Positions 19,150 through 32,200 of a stretch of DNA of 64,000 nucleotides are shown piece by piece (position 1 is the stretch's first letter; every line of letters begins with the position of its first letter). The position numbers were made by a program, and so were the translations under genes. The stretch is from Gracilaria gracilis (taxonomy: Eukaryota > Rhodophyta > Florideophyceae > Gracilariales > Gracilariaceae), in contig JARGSG010000200.1 in the NCBI GenBank assembly GCA_030374805.1, forward strand, positions 372,001 to 436,000, given 5' to 3'. The notes under the pieces are model-generated. The model had not been told where the DNA came from, ran no database searches, and worked only from the letters and a program-made list of their open reading frames with translations.

Positions 19150-21693
19150 GCTATGGGGTTTGAGAGAGGACAGGAGCGCTTTAGAAGTGATAAAAGCGCT
19201 CCATTCGGTTGCAGTTATTGATGTAGAAATCCCGGGGAACAAAGGAGAACTGGGCTCGGTGCTGCGTGTGCACGACGATATTCTTGACGGGCTTTCATTC
19301 GATACGAAGAATGAGAAGCAACGGGATGTTAAACGCTTGTTGGGCAACTACTGTAGTGACAGTAGTGATGCTGTTGAAGCTGAAGTGAAGAGGGTTTCTG
19401 TAGATGCCGATGAGAGGCAAACAAGAAACTCCGGTGCTTGGTTGAAGCAGAAGCAATTACGTCGCTGGAAATCGAACTTGAATAAGGGAGAGGGTAAGGA
19501 CAAAGTGGCTGTTGTAGACCGGACAACCAAACGGAAGAGAGGAGAATTGTGGAAAGTGGTAGATGATGATGAATATCTCGGAAGTAACGTATGTCGACTG
19601 CTGCATGAAGCTGGAGAATATGAAGAATTGATTTGGTTGTTGTTGAAACCGCAATGGGTGGTAAAGCGTATGCAGACTGGTGGAGTTTTTGGTGTTGAGA
19701 GTGACATTTCTATCGGTAAGCGGGCCGTAGATTGCTATGATATGGAAAGAAAGGAGGAGAAAAAGAAGGCTCTGGGAGTAATCGCACATGCGGTACGATT
19801 GGGCTACCACGCTGTCTTGGAGAACGCTCGGGAAGCTCACTTTCAGCTGTACGGGCGTCTGGTAGGGTACTCGGAAAGGTGCGACACCACACGGAGGTTT
19901 GTAAATGAGATTGAAGAGGTTGTAGAGAGACCATGGTTGAAGGCAAAGAGAGGCTTCCTGACAGCTGCAGGAGGGGCTGTTTTGGAGAGCATTTCAGTGG
20001 GAGGACGTGTTTATGGATTGGTGAAGAAAGGGAACGATCTGAGGGTGCTCTGCCACTCTAACGATGGATTTGTGCGAGTAGTGAAGTATAATGTGAAGTA
20101 CGGAAGTCGAAGCACAGCCGAAATTGTAGGAAGTTTTCGAACGTTGCGATGCCAAAGGATGGAAGAACCGTTGTACGTGTGGATGAAGACGGTGTTGCGA
20201 AGAAGTGGGACACTGAGTTGAACGTAGAGAGTGTGATAGGACAAACCACCGCTTCGACGTGCTGCATTTGTGTGAGCGAGGACTCAAGATGGGTTGCATG
20301 TGGGCTTGGCAGTGGAACGGTATTAGTGTGGGACTTGTATGGCGGTGACGCGCCCCTTGAAATGGAGACTGGGAGAGAAGAGGATGTAAAATGTGTCGCT
20401 GTGAGTGGGAGCAAAAGAAAGGTTGGGTGTGGATTGCGGGACGGCACGATATGGATATGGAACGTGGGAAATGGAGAAGCGATTTGTGAGGGGCTATGGG
20501 GACATGAAAGTGGGGTGCAATGTGTCGCATTCAGTGAGAATGGAAAAATGTTTGTGTCAGGATCGTTAGATGGAAGTATTCGTATTTGGCATGCAGAAAC
20601 TTGGACATGTCTAGGCGATGCTGAGATTGGAGATTGCGTGACAATTGTGGCGTTTGCTGCAGAAGACCCTAAGATCTTTTGGGGATCGCAGAAAGGAGCA
20701 TTTGGGTTGTGGGAGTATGAGAATGGGGGCGCTGTGACGACAGTTTTTGGTGAGGAGGAACCAATTTCCTACGCGGGCGTATCCGAAGACGGCTCAGAGG
20801 GACTTTGTGCAGATTGGCGCGGAACGGTGCGAGTGTGGGACATGAGTGGTGGGCAGCCGGAGATTGGTAGCGGCGGTGAAGACGGACATGACCAAGTGAT
20901 ATATTGTGTGGCCGTGAGTGCGGACGGGAAGCGGATCGCGTCGGGGTCGCAGGACGGGACGATTCAGCTGTGGGACGGCGAGAGCGGCGCGCTGCTGCCA
21001 GAGGCGCTGCGCGGGCACAGCGGCGGGGCGGTGCGTGTTTCGTTTAGCGCGGACGGGCGGCGGCTCGCGTCCTGCGGTTGAGACGCCACGGTTCGAGTGT
21101 GGGACGTGCGCAGTGCGAGCGCCGTCGGAGAGCCACTGCGCGGCCACAGCGGGTTGGTGACGTGCGTGGCGATGAGCGCGGACGGCGCGCGCGCCGTGTC
21201 GGCGTCGCACTCGGAGGTGCGCGTGTAGGACACGCAGCGCGGCGGCGCCGTTGGCGAGCCGCTGCGCGGCCACACCGCGCCGGTCGTGTGCTTCGTAATG
21301 TTTGCGGACGGCACGCACGTGGCGTCGGCGTCGAGTGATAGGAAGCTGCTCGTGTGGGACGTGGCGGCGCACGTGGCCACGCACCGCTTCTCCCTCCCTG
21401 ATTTTTCTTCTCCACGTGTCGTTTCGCTGGGCGTCGCGAACGCCGTCGTTTGGCTTCACGATCGAAGCGCGCACGTGTGCAGTTTGGAGCACTCAACTTG
21501 CGTGCCGCATCCGGCGCCGCCGCCCTGTCCGTGGGGCTCCACCGAAATGGAGCTCGAGCTCAGCGACTCGCAACACCACCGTCTACGTCTTGGCACCGCA
21601 GATGTGCCCAGTGGTACGCTTTACCGTACCTGTAAGCTCGGCTTATTTTACCAATCTCGCCATGGCCTTCGATTCTGCCAAGGGCAAAAGTAA
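19150..21693 (+). pseudogene. Decayed NLR paralogue: MHD region plus WD40 repeats, NB-ARC missing
   Basis: It aligns with the C-terminal two thirds of the NLR at 1-3725, starting at LWGLREDRSALEVIKAL (intact gene: LWCLTDERWVLEVMKAL), and keeps the VLRVHDDILDGL MHD-type motif. The whole ATPase core is absent. Breaks: a one-base loss near 20145-20149 just before the first WD40 blade, TGA at 21079-21081, and TAG at 21226-21228 replacing the Trp of a WD dipeptide. The last blades end in a divergent tail to 21693. Orientation is opposite to the intact gene. A short truncated transcript cannot be ruled out, but the number of lesions argues for a pseudogene. Confidence 0.88.
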
Positions 21694-22735
21694 ACGATTA
21701 TCCAAACCATTCTTTTGGCATTTTACAGTGATGGTGTACCACATAGTCACGTACTCAGTTGTTGCTGATCCGTACAAAAAGAGCAGCCACCTATATATTT
21801 TTCTTTGGAGAAAAATCTCGTGAATCTCAGATTGTGCGATGTATCGAAACAGACAAACCGGGTAGATACATTGATTGTTATAGATTATACGAATCAATTC
21901 ATGTTATTAGATTGTGATGGTCTTCTACCCGAGTTGAATACGTAAGACGCTCATGTTTGTCATTCTTCAGCCAACTATGTTGACCGAGCCGTGTTTGTCA
22001 GCAACATGGGAACAGATGTTTTTGGTTCAGCTGTTGAACACTTGCACCATTTTTTGATTGATGCAGTAAGCCCCTCGACTTCATCGTCAACGCGTTCTCT
22101 AACTTTAACATCGTGTGGACCGAAAACACCTACAAATCTAGGTCTCCAATAGATCCCTACCTGAAATACTTAATGTAAACACAGCTGATAAATTTCCATC
22201 GTAAACAGAATAAATGCGAAACACACACAATAAAACGAGAAAGCAAGTGTTTACCTCCGAAGACCAAATACTGATATGTAAGAGCTCTACAGCACCGCAT
22301 TATTATATTACATAAAAATGTATCTATAACGTATATCAACCGTTAATACCTGGGTTACCAGTATCTTCATGGAACTCACTGTCGCAGTATTGCGTCTGCG
22401 TCTGCTTTTGGCGCTGATGCTTTTCTCTGTATTTCTTTTGCGTCAAATTCCTCTTGCGACCCAATTCATTCCCCAAAGCATACAGAGAATTTTTGGGCAC
22501 GTGCTACTCGCCTTCTTGTCGTGTGCCTGTCCTCGGTCTGCCTAAAAACAGACGAAACAAAATGAGTGAGCAATCGGAACTTTTATGGCCGCAAAAAGCA
22601 ACAGAGGAGACGCAAAAATTGAAAATTGCGTCCACAATACACCAAGAGTACCAACCAAAACAAAGCCATCCATCGGAACTCTAAAGGCCGTATACGCAAC
22701 TTAGGTACTATCAAGATGGATTTCATACGACAGAT
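21694..22735. other. Gene-free AT-rich stretch
   Basis: No coding region, RNA gene or clear repeat boundary recognised. The 5' end of the LINE may lie in its right part, but nothing convincing can be read before about 22736. Confidence 0.5.
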
Positions 22736-23184
22736 GGGAAGCCAAAGAAAGCCCATTCTCTGATCATCAACCCATTTTTATCACAGTAAATGTCCCTCCC
22801 CTTGAAAAGAAAAAAATACTGCCATGGAGTCTGTAAAAGGTGGATTGCGACGCCTATCAGAAACGGTTTCTCGCAGAACTTGTTATGCGTTCAGTGGATG
22901 AAAACTAGAGTACTAAAAGCGATAACAAAGAGCTCGTGGCAGCAATAACAGCATTAGGAAAGGAATATGTACCCAAAAAAAGGATGCAACGTAGAACAGC
23001 GTGCTGGTGTCAGTAAGCCTCTGCGTCAATCAAAGATCGGACAGAACCTTGGAAAAAATGGCGCAGAAATCCAGACGCAGAAACAACAATTAGACTTCAA
23101 AAGATTCGTAGGGAGACGGCAAAAATGATTGACAGACTAAGAACACAGACTTGGAGGGACTTCGTAACCAAACTTGAGCCTCAT
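22736..23184 (+). pseudogene. LINE ORF2, left fragment (end of APE endonuclease and linker)
   Basis: Reads SDHQPIFITVNVPP, the last APE-endonuclease motif (SDHxPI), then PWSL*KVDCDAYQKRF and the basic linker EPWKKWRRNPDAETTIRLQK and TWRDFVTKLEPH, as in Jockey/I-type LINEs. Several stops. The endonuclease N-terminus is not found, so the LINE is 5' truncated or too decayed. It stops exactly at the Gypsy A insertion and resumes at 46974. Confidence 0.7.
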
Positions 23185-24033
23185 TGTAAAGCAAATGTTC
23201 TTCGCAGGGACTGAGCAAAATTACACTCATATATCCGTTGTTATTTTTGGCTGAACAATCTACTATTATGAAATCTATTTGCCTATTTGGACTGAATTAA
23301 GGATCCGCCTATAAATGGTAAAATTAGCGTGACGCGTGTCTGTCTGCGCCGGATTACCGGACGCGCCGTTGCAAAAGTGCCACCGAGGTACACGTGGGTA
23401 GTGTTGGCCGACGTGCCGGGTACTTCGATATTTTAGTGATATTTGTCAGCTGTATATAGATGGCGGCACTTGCCACCACTGCACGAGAAGTAAATCTCAA
23501 CGACGCCTTGGCTCTAGCTTGAGTTCCGCTTGCGCAAGTTCTTCTGCCCCCCTCCCGAAAAACACTGCCGCTTAAACGAACAAAATATCCACCTCCGTCA
23601 CTGAAAAGCACCGATCCGTTCTTTCAGATTTTTACTTATCATTTTTTCGTACATTCTTTCTGTTTTTCCGTCTACGACCTTGTTACACTTCACACTGATC
23701 TACAATTTAGCTCTTTTTGTTTCGAGATGTTTCCTTGCTCTTACACGTCTGTGTTCCGCAATGCGGCTCATTTTGCTACGTTTTATCTCGCCCCTTTCGG
23801 TACGGAATACGCCACACCCAGTGGATTTCATCTTTTTAGCAACCCGATTGCCACCCTCAACCTCCGTCTGTAAGTAAGAAAAAGGCCGCCCGGAGTTACG
23901 CCCGGCACGTGTTGGCCTCATCGGAGGGTCCTGCCACTGCTCTGTCCTAATAGGGAGCAGGGCTGAACACCTTCTGTGCGTAGCCACTGGGGCGGTTTGT
24001 GTTCTTTTTCTCCGTTCCCGGCTTTGCCCCACA
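23185..24033 (+). repeat. Gypsy A 5' LTR
   Basis: 849 bp, starting TGTAAAGCAA and ending GCCCCACA. It aligns throughout with 46124-46973 and, inverted, with 52316-53162, with many substitutions, so A is not recent. Confidence 0.9.
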
Positions 24034-24035
24034 AG

Positions 24036-24055
24036 TGGTCTTCCGACTTAGAATC
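24036..24055 (+). promoter_or_regulatory. Gypsy A primer-binding site
   Basis: TGGTCTTCCGACTTAGAATC starts 2 bases after the LTR. The initial TGG fits the CCA end of a tRNA. The same site with few changes follows the 5' LTRs of elements B and C. I cannot name the tRNA. Confidence 0.65.
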
Positions 24056-24409
24056 GGCTTTCTTGCCAACTTTGTTGTAATGGAAACTGGTACTGGATCC
24101 TTCTGCATTGGGAGTATCCACTTTAGACCGTTACTGGAAGCGGTAATCGTTCGTTTAACTCGCCCGATTGCTTCGGCAGACTATGATATCTTGCCGTAAC
24201 ACCGCTCGTTTGAAGATTGATTCTGTACCTGGCTCAATTGCCGGACCACTGGAATCATCCGGACTGGCTTAAAGCCTCCCGCCGTTACCCATGGATGTAC
24301 TGAATGTCCTGTGTGATAACGCTCAAGCAAGGGCTTCCCGGGGTCCCCGTACCAACAATGGGGCCCACCTGCTCAAGGACCGGCTAATTCCGCGCAAGCG
24401 GTTGAAGCC

Positions 24410-26200
24410 ATGTCGTCGAGGTCCGACGAGTATACCCTCCGTGAATTAGAGGCACAAGTGCGCGTGATGCAGAAATCTCACGTGGTTCTGATTCAAGACA
24501 TTACGAAACTCCGGCAATGGCTATACGAAGCCGATGTTCGGGATGTTTCGCGAGACGTCCGTGTCTTACGGTCTGATGTCAACCAGATCATGGAAGTCCG
24601 AAAGAAATCAGCTGTCCTGCATGAGCAGGCAACTGATCGTTTAAACCGCTTAGTGGCCCTTATGGGAACGGTCGAGCACACCATCATCAACGATGCTGTG
24701 GCACCCGGCGTGCCGGTTTCCGAAGGTTCTCGGAAGTCGCACCGCTCCAAGGACCACCATCCTGGAAAGAAGAGAAAGGTTAACTTGGAACCTGATTCGT
24801 CTTCTTCTTCATCCTCTGAGTCTGATGCCCGAGTCGGGGATTCGTCAACCGATTCTTCGGAAAGTGAGGACGAGCCTCTACGCTCTCGTGCTAACCGCTC
24901 TCGGGCCACCGAGGCCACGCAAGGCGTTGCCCGGAGCCGTTCGAAAGGACGAAAGCACCTTGGACTCAAGGAACTGAAGCCGACGAATCTATTGTATCAG
25001 AAGTTGTTGTCGTACCGATATTCTCGGCTGGAAGACTCCAGTGGAGAAAGGACCCTTCGCGGGACTGGAAGAGTGAAAGACCACATTAAGTGGCTGGCGC
25101 CCACACTGAAGCCCAATAAGCTCTCTGGGCAGGATCCAATTTTGGTGTTGGGCTTTCTCGCCCAATATGTTGGGGAAGCCGATGTACTTCGGATGTCTGA
25201 GGCGCAAGCCTACATCGCACTGCCTTACTTTTTGAAAGGTATGGCCGAAGACCAGTACAACTCGGTCCGCAGATCGTCTCGTGCCTCCCAAGGAGGAGTG
25301 ACCTGTTGGCCAGAAACTGTGCAGTACCTCCTGCGATCCTATGCTATAGGAAACGCAATTCAAGATGCCATACTCGCATTGCGCGACACGAATCAAGGAC
25401 TGGAAGAGACGGAGACCGTTTATTCTACACGACTGAATAAGACCTTTCACCGCTGTGGAAACGTCTACTCCGCGGCCCAGCGATGTACCATGTTTGTGGA
25501 TGGCTTGGTTCCCTCGATTAGGACTTTGGTTGCCCGCTTTCGGGAGAAAAAGCGCAAGATCTCCTACTTGGAGCTGGTTCAATTTGCCCAAGCTGAGGGT
25601 GATGCGGCCCGAGCACGTGCCGACATTAAGTCTCACACACGCCGACTCTTCCATTTGGAAGAGGGGGATTCACCACAGCCTCAATCGAGAGGTTCAGCCC
25701 ATGTCAACTACGACAACTTGCACCAAGTGCAGAGCAACCAATCGTTGGCAACGTCGGACCTGCCATCTACGATGGGACCGACTACCGAACATTCGGATGC
25801 TGCTCTGTACGCCGGTAATCATGTTACGGCATTGTCAGTGCCGCACTCTGGCGGATACAAAAACTCCCGTCCCGGTTGGAAGGATCCCCACCCCCCGAGA
25901 CAGGAGCGAAGGCCGCCCAATGGGGATTCTCTTCGTCAGCTCATATGCCATATTTGTTACAAACATGGTCATATTGCCCCGAACTGTATGTTCACATTCA
26001 GAGAGATGGCAAAAATTGTTCTTCATTATGAGTCGTTGACGCCCGCCGAACGGGAACGTGTTCCCGACAAATCTTACCTTCGTGCGAAGGCGGATACTCA
26101 GCCTGGAAAAGAGGAACCTTCACCGCCTCATGGTGAAGCGGCAGCCACATCTGCGAGCGCAACGGTTCCGCAAGATAGCAACGACGCTCAGAAAAACTGA
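24410..26200 (+). CDS. Gypsy A Gag polyprotein, open
   Basis: 596 residues. An N-terminal coiled coil (about 8-90), a Ser/acidic disordered region (about 115-165), and a retrotransposon-gag helical capsid region (about 190-400, with DPILVLGFLAQYVGEADVLRM and ALPYFLKGMAEDQYNSV). A CCHC zinc knuckle (CHICYKHGHIAPNC) is near 523-536, followed by an acidic/Ala-rich end. It forms the virus-like particle and binds the genomic RNA. The frame is intact, whereas pol downstream is not. The stop TGA is followed two bases later by the ATG of the protease frame (TGAGCATG), which points to reinitiation or a -1 shift. A second copy with one stop is in element C. Confidence 0.88.
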   Translation: MSSRSDEYTLRELEAQVRVMQKSHVVLIQDITKLRQWLYEADVRDVSRDVRVLRSDVNQIMEVRKKSAVLHEQATDRLNRLVALMGTVEHTIINDAVAPGVPVSEGSRKSHRSKDHHPGKKRKVNLEPDSSSSSSSESDARVGDSSTDSSESEDEPLRSRANRSRATEATQGVARSRSKGRKHLGLKELKPTNLLYQKLLSYRYSRLEDSSGERTLRGTGRVKDHIKWLAPTLKPNKLSGQDPILVLGFLAQYVGEADVLRMSEAQAYIALPYFLKGMAEDQYNSVRRSSRASQGGVTCWPETVQYLLRSYAIGNAIQDAILALRDTNQGLEETETVYSTRLNKTFHRCGNVYSAAQRCTMFVDGLVPSIRTLVARFREKKRKISYLELVQFAQAEGDAARARADIKSHTRRLFHLEEGDSPQPQSRGSAHVNYDNLHQVQSNQSLATSDLPSTMGPTTEHSDAALYAGNHVTALSVPHSGGYKNSRPGWKDPHPPRQERRPPNGDSLRQLICHICYKHGHIAPNCMFTFREMAKIVLHYESLTPAERERVPDKSYLRAKADTQPGKEEPSPPHGEAAATSASATVPQDSNDAQKN

Positions 26201-26202
26201 GC

Positions 26203-29200
26203 ATGGGAGCCTCCTTTGAAGGAGCGGCGCAATCGAAGTCGAGCTCAACCGCGCTGGAGGTTGCAAAGCCTCACTCCCTGGTCACGATCCTTACGAGGAA
26301 GATGGCCACGGCAGACAGTGTGCTCCGTTGCCCGTGGGTACGGTCACGCAATTTAAGCGCTCCGGATAGAGTCCTGGTCATGACGAAACGAAAATACAAA
26401 GTTTTTGCCGACCTCGGGATATGCGACCATTATATGGTTCGGCAGTTATCCGTTCTTGACACGGGTGCTGGTCCAAACTTTTTGGTTCAATCGCTTATTC
26501 CGCCGCAGTTATCGTCTCAGATTCGGCCGGACCCCCCGACCGAGATAGCGAATGCAAACAACAGGCCCCTTTCAATCGTGGGAGTAATTGACCTGATTGT
26601 CAGGCTTTGCCGTTGAGTTGTCCGCCTGGACTTTCTACTTTGCAAGCGTTTAGCTGCGCCGGTCATACTCGGATGTAATTTCTGCGACCGTTTTGTCGAA
26701 GCAATTCGACCACGGAAAAGGACCGTCGAGCTGGAGGACGGCACAACTGTGCCAATTGTTCGGCGGCCTTTACGAAAGGCTTTCAAGAAGCAAGTTCCAT
26801 TGCCGGTGGCCTAGCAGCCAGCGAAATCGCACCGTTCGCCGACGAAGCTCCGAGTGGCTCGGTCTATTTGCACTCCCTCGGAATTCCAGACGGGAGTCAC
26901 GGTCACGTCCGTGCAGCACGGCTTACAAACCTTTCAGCCATTGTCTCTTCTTTGCGAAAGGCAGAACTTGGCCCTCGCCAATAGGATTGTACTTGGTGAG
27001 CCAGAAAAGCCGTTCAGGGTATTGGTTGCTAATTCCAGCTCCTCCCAACAGAGGTTGGTAAAAAACCAGGTCATTGGTTCCATGTTACCACACCCGGTGG
27101 CTATTGTACCCACACAAGTCTCTACCGCAGAGGTTCTTGGAATCCTCGAACCTGAGGAGGGAGAGTGGAAGTGCACTGACGCAATCGTACCGAAAAATTC
27201 GTCGGGAGACGCTGCGCCGAACTCGTCCGGTAAAAAAGTTTCGAACTCGTCGAAAGGAGCAACGCCGACACTGTCGGACGGAAGGCCAGAATCACCTGGA
27301 TCTTAGAAGAAGGACCCCGTACAGGAGCTCGAGTCTCTGTACTTTAACCATGTCCCAGAGTCTCACCGTGAAATGTTACGGGATATGCTATGGGAGTTCA
27401 CCCCCATGTGGGACGGTTCCCTTGGGAAAATTGGGATCACCGGACATCAGATGGATTTGATGCCGAACACTCGGCCAATCTCACAACACCCTTACAGGGC
27501 AGGGCCGACAGCTCGGGATGAAGAAAATACTCAAGTCGAGAAGATGCTCCGCGCCGGAGTCATTGAACCGGCCCACTCGCCGTGGGCCTTGCCCGTGGTA
27601 CTCGCTCTTAGACCCGATGGGTGTTGGCGTTTTTGTATCGATTGCCAAAAGCTTAACGGGGCTACCGTCAAGGGCGTGAATCCCATCCCGATGATGGACG
27701 AATGCATCGATTCGCTCGGAAGCGCAAAGTTGTTTACGACCCTCGACGCGAACTGGGGATATTGCCAAGTGCCATTAAGGGCAGAGGACCGTGATGAAAC
27801 GGCATTTGTATGTCATCAAGGACTATACCGACTCAAGCGGATGCCCTCTGGGCTCACGAACGCCCCCGACACTTTCCAAAGAGCAGCGGATATTTAGCTT
27901 GCTCGCTTTAAGTTGAAAACGGGCCTGCTATACCTGGATGACATCATTATGTTCTCCAGTAACCTGGACGAGCACTTGACCCACGGTTAGGGGGTGATGC
28001 GAGTCCTACGAGAGGCAGGCATCACACTGAAGTTGAAGAAGTGCGATTTTTCTTACCGATACCGTGAAATATCTCGGCCACATAATCCGTCCGGGACAGC
28101 TATCGATTGACGCTGTACGTGTGCGGTCCCTCAAGGACTCCAAACACCCATGGACTCAAACAGAACTCCGATCCTTCATCGGCCTTTGCAATGTCTACCG
28201 CCGTTTTATTCTGCACTTCGCGGATATAGCAGCTCCATTGAATGAACTCTTTTGGAAGTGACAGCCAGTGAAACTGGAACCATTCGATGACCGTAAGACA
28301 ACGGCATTCTCATCGCTCATTGAGGCAGTAACGTCGCCGCCAATTCTTTCCTTGCCGAAACTCGGATTGCCCAATGCCATCGATACGGATGCCAGCAATT
28401 TCCAGATCGGCTGTGCTCTGTTTGAGACCACGGAGAGTGGTGAACGACCTCCAATTGGTTTTTGGTCTCGGAGCTTTAACGTTCATGAAAGCAATTACTC
28501 GGTACCCGAAAAATAATGCTTGGCAGTAGTCTGGGCTCTCCAGACGCTGCGACTGTACCTCATGGGAGGAACTTTTACCGTCCATTTCGAGCATTCGGCT
28601 CTGCGATGGCTTCTCTCCATTGCAGAGCCTTCCGGCCGCTTGATGCGGTGGAGACTAAAATTATCGTAAATCGACTTCAACGTGCAGTACAAGAAGGGTA
28701 TCCTGAACACTCAGGCTGATGCACTTTCCCACTTGCCGACCGCGGCCGAAGCTGAGCCAGTCGATGATCTGGAAATACCTTGTTTCCTCATGGAGGACGA
28801 CGAGGACGAATATTCGGAAGGTTGGAACGTCTTTGACGCTGCCTTAGCCGTTTCAGATACGGAGCCAGTGCCGGGATCATTCGTGCCGGTAACACTGGAA
28901 GAATTGATCCGAGAACAGTAAACGGACCCGTTCTGCAGTAGGGTTCGTGCCCGTCTGAACGGTGGAGCTGAACTGCCCTTTGTCATGAACGACAAAGGAT
29001 TCTTGGTTCGAACGGTTACTGACCGGCCACAGATTGTGGTACCTTACTTGCTTCAATCTCGAGTCTTGCATCTGTCGCATTACGCGAAGTTGTCGGCCCA
29101 CCCTGGTGGAAGGAAGTTGTAATACACCCTCAGAAAGGACTTCTATTGGCAAGCTATGGAATTCGATGCGTATGCCACTGCTCGTGGATGTTCTGGTTGT

Positions 29201-32200
29201 GCAAAGAATCGCGTCAAACTGCGGAAGTACTCCAAACAGTTGGTACTATTCCCCGCAGGGGCCCCTCTTGAGTTCGTGGCGATTGACATACTCGGCGATT
29301 TTATCCGGACACGCCGAGGTATTTGGTTTCTACTTGTCACAACCGACCGCTTTTCTAAGCTCGTGCGGACAGTTCTTTTGACGAAGATCACCACCAGTAC
29401 GGTGGCGCATGCGTTCGTAACACACTGGGTGTCTGTCTACGGACCGCAAATTGATTTGCTATCGGATAATGGGTCGCAACTTGCTGCAAAGTTCTTCCAG
29501 GACGTGTGTCGAATACTGCACATCAAGAACTGGTTTACTACAATCTACCATCCGCAAAGTAACGGGCAGGTGGAGCGCTTCAATCGAACTATGCTGAATG
29601 CGCTGCAAACTTTCGTCGCCAACCACCCGTCGGAATGGGATCTCTACACCGATGCAGTGACTTATGCCTACAATACGCAGGTACATCGCACTACTCAGAT
29701 CTCTCCGTTCGAACTGGTCGTATCGCGTGTTCCATCATCGGTGGCTGTCGAACCCCAGCCTACGCTGGATAAATTCCCTTCACCCCGTCTACACAGGGAC
29801 GCCTGGAAACAATGGCTGAAACAAATGATTCCCGTAGTTGGGAAGCAAATCGCTAAGGCGCAAGCCGCCTACAAGTAGAATTTCGACGCATGTGTGCGAA
29901 GGAAGGCCCCACATATCAGAAAAGGTGGCTATGTCTTTCTCTGGAAAGAATACTACAATCCGGAAAAAGAGAAACACCACAAGCTTTCTCCGGTCGCGGA
30001 CGGTCCCTACACGGTCATCTCTGTCACCGATACTACGGTTGTTCTTAACATCAAGGGTGAGCACGAACGCTTCTCGCGTGATCGCGCTACGCCAGCGCCA
30101 TCGCCGGAACCTCCCCTACACAAAGCTCATCAAGGACCGACAACGTCGGATACTACCCCGCCCGGCCTGTCAATTCTACTGCACGCCGCGCGCGGTTTGG
30201 ACCATCCTCCTACGGAATCGGGACGTAGCCCCGAAGTCGGGCCAGACGCGTATGTGCACACACGCGTTGTGCCCACTACTGGGATTATCGCGCCGGGCCC
30301 CGCCGCTCCCGCTGAGGAGGGGGGGGGAGACGCTCATTCTAGTAACGCCGCTGCTCCGCAGTCTACGCCGTTGCAAACGGATAGTGCATCCGCGCGGGGC
30401 ACCGCAGAAGACGGAGTGAGTGAAGCCTTCCCGTCGCCTTCTGGAAGCGCACGGACGTGTGACAGTAAGCGCCCCGCTGACAGCCCAATGTCAGGGAATG
30501 CAAAGTTATCGTCTTCATCGTCGCCGCTGCAAGCGGACTGCTTACGTAGAGATGTTACGCCCAGACGGGATGCGCATCCGGAGACACCGGGCCACGAGGT
30601 GGAAAATATCGCTAGCGCAGCACCGTCGCCAACGGAGGACGGGCAGGCTTGCAACAGCAGCGGCGCTATTCAAAGCCCGACGTCCGGGAACACACACGGA
30701 GACGCACCGCCACTGCGAAATGGAGACAAGACGAATGTTGCCCCGTCAGCGGAGAAGACCGATCACTCGGAAGAGACATTGGTTGTGAGAGACCGTGCTG
30801 CGACAGCAAACCCAAGTTTGGGAGGGGCAATCGACTTAGTCGATGACGGCCCCGGAACGGCAGAGCACACGGCCATATCACTACAGGTGGGCACCACTCT
30901 AGGTGGTCAGAAGCCAAGTAAGTTGGACGCGCGCATGGCGCGACACGCGCCACGCACAGTGGGTCAACCGCCTCCCTTGAAGGATGGCAATGCACATGAC
31001 AGTGCATGCCATGGGCACACGCGTGCCACGGAGGGTGCCACGGAAAGTGACGAGCCGTCAAAAAACGGTAGTTCCGTAATTGCGACGGTTCACCACGGCA
31101 CCACGACGCTTGGAGCCATACGGCCCATCCGTGGGCGGTGTAGTATAGTGGGCCCGAGTTGGTGCCCTGTATATCCGAATGGCCGTTCACGTACAAAGGG
31201 GTAGTGCACGGTTGGCCGGTGCAATGGCCCCGCCACGTGTACAAGTTGGTGATCGAGTGCCAGACGGGTTGGCCGAGCGTACGAGTTGGACACGTGTACA
31301 CGTTTGGTGGTGCTGAGTGGTGACAATGCAAATTAGACCAATCGTACAGTGGTCAGTACGGGGCCCAGGCCCGATATTTAGTTGTAGCTCGGATCTCCGG
31401 AGGCCCCAATCGTAAACGACAAGCATCTTCTGCCGAACGTCTTCTTCGTTAGTTTGCACTCACGATAGACCGCACGGCTACTTCTTTATAGGATTTCTCA
31501 GACCGTTCGTACCCTTCCGCACGTTCCTGTACGTGCCTGGTGATACCGACCGTCCACTCTCCCCTCGACCACCGGTTCTTCCGCCCCTTCTCTCCATTCG
31601 GATTCATAACAGTCACAAGACTGTACGCTGCCGCCGCTCCCGTCTCAAGACCGCTTCGGACTCTCTCATTTTTATGCATTATACCACAGGCGGCGAACCG
31701 TTGTCAACGCACGTGACGGAACACCGCTCGCTAGCCCCCCGCACGGAGGGTTGTTTCCCGTCGATCGTGACTATCTCGCCGAAACACTGGAAGCTCGCAG
31801 TCCGTCCAGGCGGGCCGTTGCAACAGCTCCACAAGCAAGTGGCTTCAGACCCCTCACCGGAGAGTGTAATTCTCCGAGGAGCTTCCCGGGGAGCACGACC
31901 GAGACCTGGTGTACAAGATGCATTGCGGCTGAAACGGAAGTCGAGGGTAATCGCCCGCATAAGCCACGACAGTGGAAGAGCAATCCGCCCCTCAACTGAG
32001 GACCGCTCGACCGCCAGGGATGAGGACTGACTGGTGAAGCCGCCAGAGTGGAGTGTCTACGAACGCGAGTTCGTAGTGGACCGTATAGTGAAGCACGGCC
32101 AAGACTCTACTGGAAAGCTGGTGTACCAAGTCCGTTGGTACGGCTACCCCCTTTGGAGGACACAAACAAACTTATCGAGCACGTGTCTCGCTCGAAGGTA

